Part shown: piece after piece, positions 58,549 to 64,000 of the stretch
Layout: each line of letters opens with the position of its first letter
Numbering within the stretch: position 1 is the stretch's first letter
Source: Dipylidium caninum
Taxonomy: Eukaryota; Platyhelminthes; Cestoda; Cyclophyllidea; Dipylidiidae
Assembly: GCA_017562135.1 (NCBI GenBank)
Contig: QEYB01001057.1
Span: forward strand, 24,690-88,689
Direction: 5' to 3'
DNA: 64,000 nt
Notes under the pieces: generated by a model
What the model was told of the DNA's origin: nothing
The model's database searches: none
The model's input: the letters and a program-made list of their open reading frames with translations, nothing else
Program-made: the position numbers and the translations under genes

Positions 58549-60554
58549 AACTAACAGCGTCACTTATTAAATGACTGCCTTCTTGATCGGTAGGTTATAC
58601 TCCTCCTGTTTCTCTTCTCGCTTCAACTCGTCATCTTAATCAACTGATAATGGTTAGTCTGTTGGTTACATGTGCGTGGCTGACTTAACGAGAGTACAGA
58701 GCTCAGCCTCTTGATGGAGCTCTGGTTGTACCTCGCATGGACAGAGTCGACCTATCGCCTTTTTTTTCACTCTCTTCACTCATTTACCCAGCTTGGTGAA
58801 GACGAAAGTGTGAAATTGGAGCACTAATGCCAAGCTGCTTGTGTTTTTGCTCAAGTGGCAGGTGTGTTAAGCTCAACCAGATCTTTTTGTTCCCAAACCC
58901 CGCTCTAGGCTGCTATTTTGTCCAAGGAGTATTAGTACGAGTGCTTCACCTCTAAGTGGGTTATTGGGAGGTCTTTACTGATACCCGCCTTACTAGATGA
59001 TTTGGATGGTGAAGGGAGAACGAACGGAAGCAATAGTTTCTTTACTGTCTAAATTTGAATAGGCAGTTAGTTGGGGGGAGAGGAGAATGGATGAGTGGAC
59101 AAGGAATAGCTGGATTAACGTCTATACTGTCCATGGTGCAGCTGAGGAGGCTGTCTCTTATCTTCACATTTAAGGGGTGTATAAAGGGGTCCAGGATAGC
59201 CGAAATGGAGTTCTTCCATTATTTCGGGTTTCAGGGGCAATAATCATCTTCTGGTGAAATAAAGTTTCCCACCTTTCTCGTGGGCCTTCCACTCTGATTC
59301 GATGAGCACGTGGTGGGTTACCTAGGTGTAAAGGGGAACCGTCGAGATGTCTATACGCTCCATGCCTTGTCTGACTCGGTTTCAAACGATCTCAGTCCTC
59401 ATCTCCTCCCAGCGCGCAACCACTTACCATGTAACGGGTAACTTCAATCACATTGGCATGACATGGCGTCTCACATTGGACCTTCACTTTCTCCGGCTCT
59501 CCCTCCACTTTCATCCTCACTCATCGGGTCACGTGTGCGTGCCAGGATGGTGTGGTGAAGGCCCCTGATGCCCAACTCAGTGCTGTCATCGCACCTCCAA
59601 TTAGGCGACCACTTTGCCATTCCCCTTCCGTCTGCCTTGGGGCGGGCCGCGGCTCGGCACCGCGTAACGCTTCCGCCTTAGAGGAGGAAAGGATACCCGA
59701 ACATGTCCAACACTTTGCCATACTGGCCTACCACGCTAATATACAAGAGCTGTGGACTCGTTCCATGTATTCCAATTGCAATTGAGTGAGTGCACCTTCA
59801 CTCTTTTCTTTGTAAAGTTGCCTCGTTCCACGTCAATCTGCACAGTTCTAATACCCAACCTCCACCCACCACCTTAACCACATCCCAACTCCCCGCCGAT
59901 GGTTGTATATAATCCTAATCGAAAATTCGCATCTTTTGACTTGCTCTCGTTTAGTTCCGTCTCCATTGCTCTTATCTAATGACACATGGACCGCTTTCGT
60001 CAGTCCCAGTCTTGTCTCGTGCCCATATCACTATGAGTAACTCAGGCCGGGTTTATCCTGCATTCTTCCATTCTTCTTCTAAACTCCTCTTCAGTCTCCC
60101 TTATGCTTCGTCCAAACTCGCCACTCGCTCATGACTGAACATCTTTTTAACCTGCCTCAAACAGGCAGTCCTCTCAATGACACAGCTCATCCCATCGTCT
60201 TGGAACTACGACTACCAAAGTACTGTCAAGTCTTTAGTTCACATGACAACTAAGAACCTATTACATAAAATGCCGAAAAGAAGGTGCTTCTCAACATATC
60301 ACTTGCATAGGCACTAGTCACAAATGAACATTGCTGGAGAGACCGTCAAAAAAGTACTTCGCGACCGGTGTGCTGCCATCGCAGTGGACGAGGTGAGTGC
60401 CGCGATGGAGACATAGATGGGCGTGGCGCTCGTCTCCACCACTCTATCAGTATCAGATTCAGGGACGGTAGGGAAACCGGTCCCCCTGTTCGTCGAGGAG
60501 GGTGAAGGGGCGACTGAGCTTATGTTCTTGCACGCAGCTGCACCGCTCTCATGC
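58549..60554. other. No supported gene
   Basis: Short frames only; C/T-rich tracts from 59,350 to 60,200. Confidence 0.35.
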
Positions 60555-61718
60555 CCTCGACCGTCTTGCACAAGTTCTTCTTCGTTGACTTGGGAAGTTT
60601 GTAGGCAAAAGTGGGACAAAATCATGTTCTACGAATTTTCGTATCAGGATTCACCATCGGAATTTTCCTGTCAGACCTTTGTAGTGACGCCTCTATTCCC
60701 TTTTGTGTCTACCAAGATATAAACTGAGGGCATGAAAATTTATCGTACAACCCCGGATCACCTAAGTTAAAGAACACTCTTTACCATGTGCAGAATAATG
60801 GAGGATGCTTTTAGGAACCGAACCTAACTGGAGTCTTCAATAGCGAGGAGGAGTCACGCTATGCCAATGGAAAATTAATAGCGAAAAAAAAGGATAATTC
60901 CCGCGACAGAGTGATTTAGTGTCGCCGCATAGTTGGAGATTGACAATCACTCTTAAAGTCAGCCGACTTCGAGGAAGCGGTTTCGGGAGTCCGTGGAGGG
61001 ATAAAGTTGGGAGAGTGGAGTGAAAGTGGTGCTGAAAAGCACTTTTATGGGGGGAGAGGGGAGAGGGAGAAAGGTGTATTAATATGTTGTAAGTGAAGGC
61101 CGATGTTAATTGGAGTGTTGTCTTCAGCAATATAGTCGTTGAAATGGTCAAATGAGGAGACGAAGAACTGGAAGGAAGAACTGGATACCAGTGGAGGGCA
61201 AGTGTTCCACGCTTACCAGTGGACAGGTTACTTATTAATAGCGTAGAATACGCCACGTGCAAACGCAAGCATTTCAGCAACGTCCCTGAGTTACATTGAG
61301 CAAGTTAGGATGGGACATAAATTTAATAAATATTGACAGGAGAAATTATTTGATAGGCTAAATTACCCAGGCAGAGTTGTGAAAGCAGCTAATGCTAAGT
61401 ATTCATTGGACAATAGATAGAGACAGGTTTGCTGCCGTCACTTAGCAGAGCATTCTAAATCGTTGGGAGAGGAGAGCAGAGATTGAAATCGTTGTAGTGA
61501 ATCAGAGGTGCTAGTGGATTAGGCCGTTGTCTCGTAATTACTTTACTGACAAATGTGCTGATGGTCGTGGAACTTATACTAAAAGGGAGAATTAGAACTG
61601 TCATTAGATCTTGTTGTGTTCGAAGTTCCCCAATTATTCTACGATTACTGTGTATCGGACTGCAGCATTGCATGGCGAGAATTTGTGTTCATATAGAGAG
61701 CTTTTCAACTGAGCCGTA

Positions 61719-61994
61719 TTATTGCTTGTTCTGATCCCCTTCCCCTACTTCAGGTGACGACTCAATCACATCGACTTGCTCCTCTGCATCGCCGGTCAGT
61801 TGGTGGTGGAAGAGAGGATGAGGCAGCTCAGGCAAGTCAGCAGCCACTTTACGCGCAGTCTCGACATCGTCTGCCACAGTGAAGGCGGTGCCATTCGGAG
61901 CATTCAATGCGAGGTAGCGAAGGAGGCTGAGGGCGAAGGCATGGACAAGTGCGAGAGCCATTTGACAACTAACGGGATACAACAGGAAGTTCAT
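61719..61994 (-). CDS. Open frame shared by both duplicated blocks (copy B)
   Basis: 91 residues, MNFLLYPVSCQMALALVHAF at the start and SSPEVGEGDQNKQ at the end; hydrophobic N-terminal third. Differs from copy A at three residues. In copy B the Cys-rich frame just upstream is cut by TGA. Function unknown. Confidence 0.3.
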   Translation of the reverse strand: MNFLLYPVSCQMALALVHAFALSLLRYLALNAPNGTAFTVADDVETARKVAADLPELPHPLFHHQLTGDAEEQVDVIESSPEVGEGDQNKQ

Positions 61995-63602
61995 TTTGTG
62001 ATTTTGGGCGAAGGAAGCTACTCAAAGTGAGATAGGTCAACGCAGTCCTGGTAGAAGCCTTCTGCACACATGCAACCTCATCTGTTTACTGAGCATTCAC
62101 AGTGTTTACATTGAGGGGCAGGTGGATGGGAGGTTTGCACAGGAGAGTTTAAACTCTGAGCCAAGTCCCAAATGACTTGGTACACAAGAAGAGGATGGTG
62201 ATCACACAATCCCTAATGCTTCAATCCTCGTCCATTCGCTGATTGAGTTGAGGTCTTCGTGGCCTGTGCTATCTAGTTGGTTGTCAGGCGATCACAGTCC
62301 TCAGGTTGACAAGTTGCAAAGCTCAGCCGCAAGTGACCTACTTCTGCAATTTCGAATGCATGTTTTAGTAAGCACCCTCTTTAACTCCTCCCGATCGCAC
62401 TTAACACCACTTCCTCTAGTGGGAAGACTTTGAAAACTTGAAGATTACCTGCTACAAATATTGAAAGTCTGACTGACGCGAGAAGTTCCTTAATTGACGA
62501 TGCCTACGCTCACTCCTGCTATCCGCACCTAGTGTGTGAACGGCTCGCATCACATGCAGCCAAATCTCTTGCCAAACTGCAGCAATGCACACGCTGATAA
62601 GCTCTGTGGTAGTGAAAGCCACCTGTCGGCACCGCCATCTCGTCTGCTTAACAGGCGATCATAGACGCTGAACATTTCACACCATCCGTCTGCCTCGACT
62701 CCCACCATCACGCCTCCGACTACTTCACCTACTTCTCTGCGACCTAGTGCTGACGTCAACTGAACCCCCTCAAACGTGGGTGAATGTGTGGACGCGATCC
62801 ACTTTGCCCGTACACCGCATTCTGCAGGGCAGTTGCTCCAAGGAGAAGAACAACCTCTGTGCCAACTCATTGTTAACTGACTCCCGAAAAATCTATGGTC
62901 GCATTTCGTTAAGTGTCGCCAGTAAATTGCCCATTTTTGGCTCCGGCTCAGCCTCCTCCCCACAGCTGATCAAAAAGTTGTGAAGCCGAGTTTCTTGCTT
63001 GGGCAGCCACAGCGAGGCTGTCTACTCTGAAAGACACGGAAGTGAAGTGAAGGCGGAGTGAACGAGACAGAAGGGACATAGTGGAGGAGTCTCTCGAATT
63101 TGAAGAGAGGGTGAACACAATCCTACTGTCAAGCTCGAAATCAGTCGATGAAGAGAGGAACGAAATGAGTGCTTAACGATGTTAACCTGCTCAAGGCCCC
63201 ATGGCAAACGACTTCTCCTTCCCGAAAAGCTCCATCTCCGGAGCAGATGTTTCGCTAGCTCTTTGCACGCTGCAGTCTTCATGTGCTTCTGTAGAGCGGC
63301 TTGGTAGCCACGACGAGAGAGCCTCTGCAAAAGCCGTATTGTGCCGAGAATGTGGCCGAATCACGTCTTCCACTCATACTTCAATTCAGCGTATTGGGTC
63401 CTATCTGCAAAATCTGCCTCAAAATTTGTTACTCAGTTCTCTCCTCCCTGCGCTTGTAGTGAGTGGTAAGCCAAGTTTCGTCGAGGTGACGTCAGCCGTG
63501 AATGAATACTCTGCATCAACTTGTGACATCCAGTCGCAGATTATGACCAGTAGATCTCTTTCAAGGACCAGAAGAGGTCTGTGAAGTGTAACCGGCGGAG
63601 GT

Positions 63603-63896
63603 TTGGGCCTAGGTATTAGGGCTTATCATCAGCGACTTCGGAGCCGGTCCGACTTTCTAAAAGAATATTACTCACAGTCGCGCACTCTTAAGTGGCTTGG
63701 CAACTTTATGTTGATATGGGTGACTGGAGACCCGTTTATTGATAAAATTAGCGGACTATATGCAAGGGCTGACTGGGATGTCGCTAGTCTATGCAGGTAC
63801 TCTTTAACACTGTACTCACCTGATTGTGCTCGGGAGGCAAGTGGCGCTCTTTCTCTTGCAATTGATGGCGTCGGAAAAGTACGTGCGCCTTATTGA
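63603..63896 (+). CDS. Open frame at the end of block B, unrecognised
   Basis: 97 codons (GLGIRAYHQRLRSRSDFLKE ... ALSLAIDGVGKVRAPY). The part after the TCTATGCAG acceptor at 63,796 aligns with 31.8 and 36.5 kb; SLAIDGVGK corresponds to SLCIKGVGK in copy A. It may be one exon plus retained upstream sequence. Confidence 0.28.
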   Translation: MGLGIRAYHQRLRSRSDFLKEYYSQSRTLKWLGNFMLIWVTGDPFIDKISGLYARADWDVASLCRYSLTLYSPDCAREASGALSLAIDGVGKVRAPY

Positions 63897-64000
63897 GGAC
63901 TACAAAGCCTGAAGAAGGTTTCGTTGATCTTGAGAGAGACTTTGCCAGTGGGAAAGGTGCGCGGAGGATGAGACTATTTGATAATTTATCGCCGCTAGGC

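Larger units (their letters stand above)
60555..64000. repeat. Duplicated block, copy B (continues beyond the window)
   Basis: Partner of 28,590-32,000 in the same orientation. Near-identical core 61,703-63,000; diverged flanks. Copy B contains the open frames 61,719-61,994 (minus), 62,550-62,963 (minus), 63,201-63,584 (plus) and 63,603-63,896 (plus). The last three are interrupted or different in copy A. Confidence 0.85.

Noticed and set aside
28590..64000. Duplicated blocks as a transposon with terminal repeats
   Set aside because: No terminal repeats, target-site duplications, reverse transcriptase or transposase could be seen at the block edges.

Overview
The window is metazoan nuclear DNA. 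Coding sequence is split by short introns (about 75 to 930 bases) with ordinary GT-AG junctions. There are no prokaryotic operons, Shine-Dalgarno sites or CRISPR arrays. Small introns, a canonical PIM-type kinase tail and much simple-sequence DNA suggest a small-genome invertebrate. A flatworm is one possibility, but the sequence does not prove it. Most open frames here are chance frames; I kept only those supported by homology to a known family, a second copy inside the window, or good splice junctions.

Layout. (1) 2-544 holds the last two exons of a PIM-like Ser/Thr kinase. (2) 0.5-15 kb has few genes. It carries a TATA-like box, weak exon candidates, a diverged inverted pair (7.5 kb minus / 11.2 kb plus) and several microsatellites, including 165 bases of pure GGCA. 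(3) 15.4-24.1 kb holds a duplicated, partly inverted family of an unrecognised gene encoding very acidic Glu/Ser-rich protein. It also holds a plus-strand C-terminal gene fragment (19.1-19.6 kb) and an inverted repeat whose arms carry conserved exons. (4) 24-47 kb is relic-rich. It has two damaged copies of one small gene (27 kb minus, 41 kb plus), two or three related duplicated blocks (28.6-32 kb, 36.2-36.7 kb, and 60.6-64 kb further on) and scattered exon-like open frames.

(5) The clearest system lies at 48.0-58.5 kb: a cluster of immunoglobulin V-like membrane-protein genes. One member (47,992-50,106) reads through five exons into an intact 175-residue type I protein with signal peptide, one IgV-like domain, short Thr/Ser linker, membrane helix and tiny tail. 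A second member (50.3-51.0 kb) has a textbook F-strand motif and a different C-terminus. Two further copies (52.0-52.8 and 53.8-54.5 kb) are decayed, and a fifth set of exons lies at 57.2-58.5 kb. One intact gene beside several broken paralogues fits a birth-and-death receptor cluster, as seen in recognition loci of other animals; that function is inference.

(6) 60.6-64 kb is the second copy of the 28.6-32 kb block. Its central 1.3 kb is nearly identical to the first copy while the flanks are much more diverged, which points to gene conversion or re-duplication.
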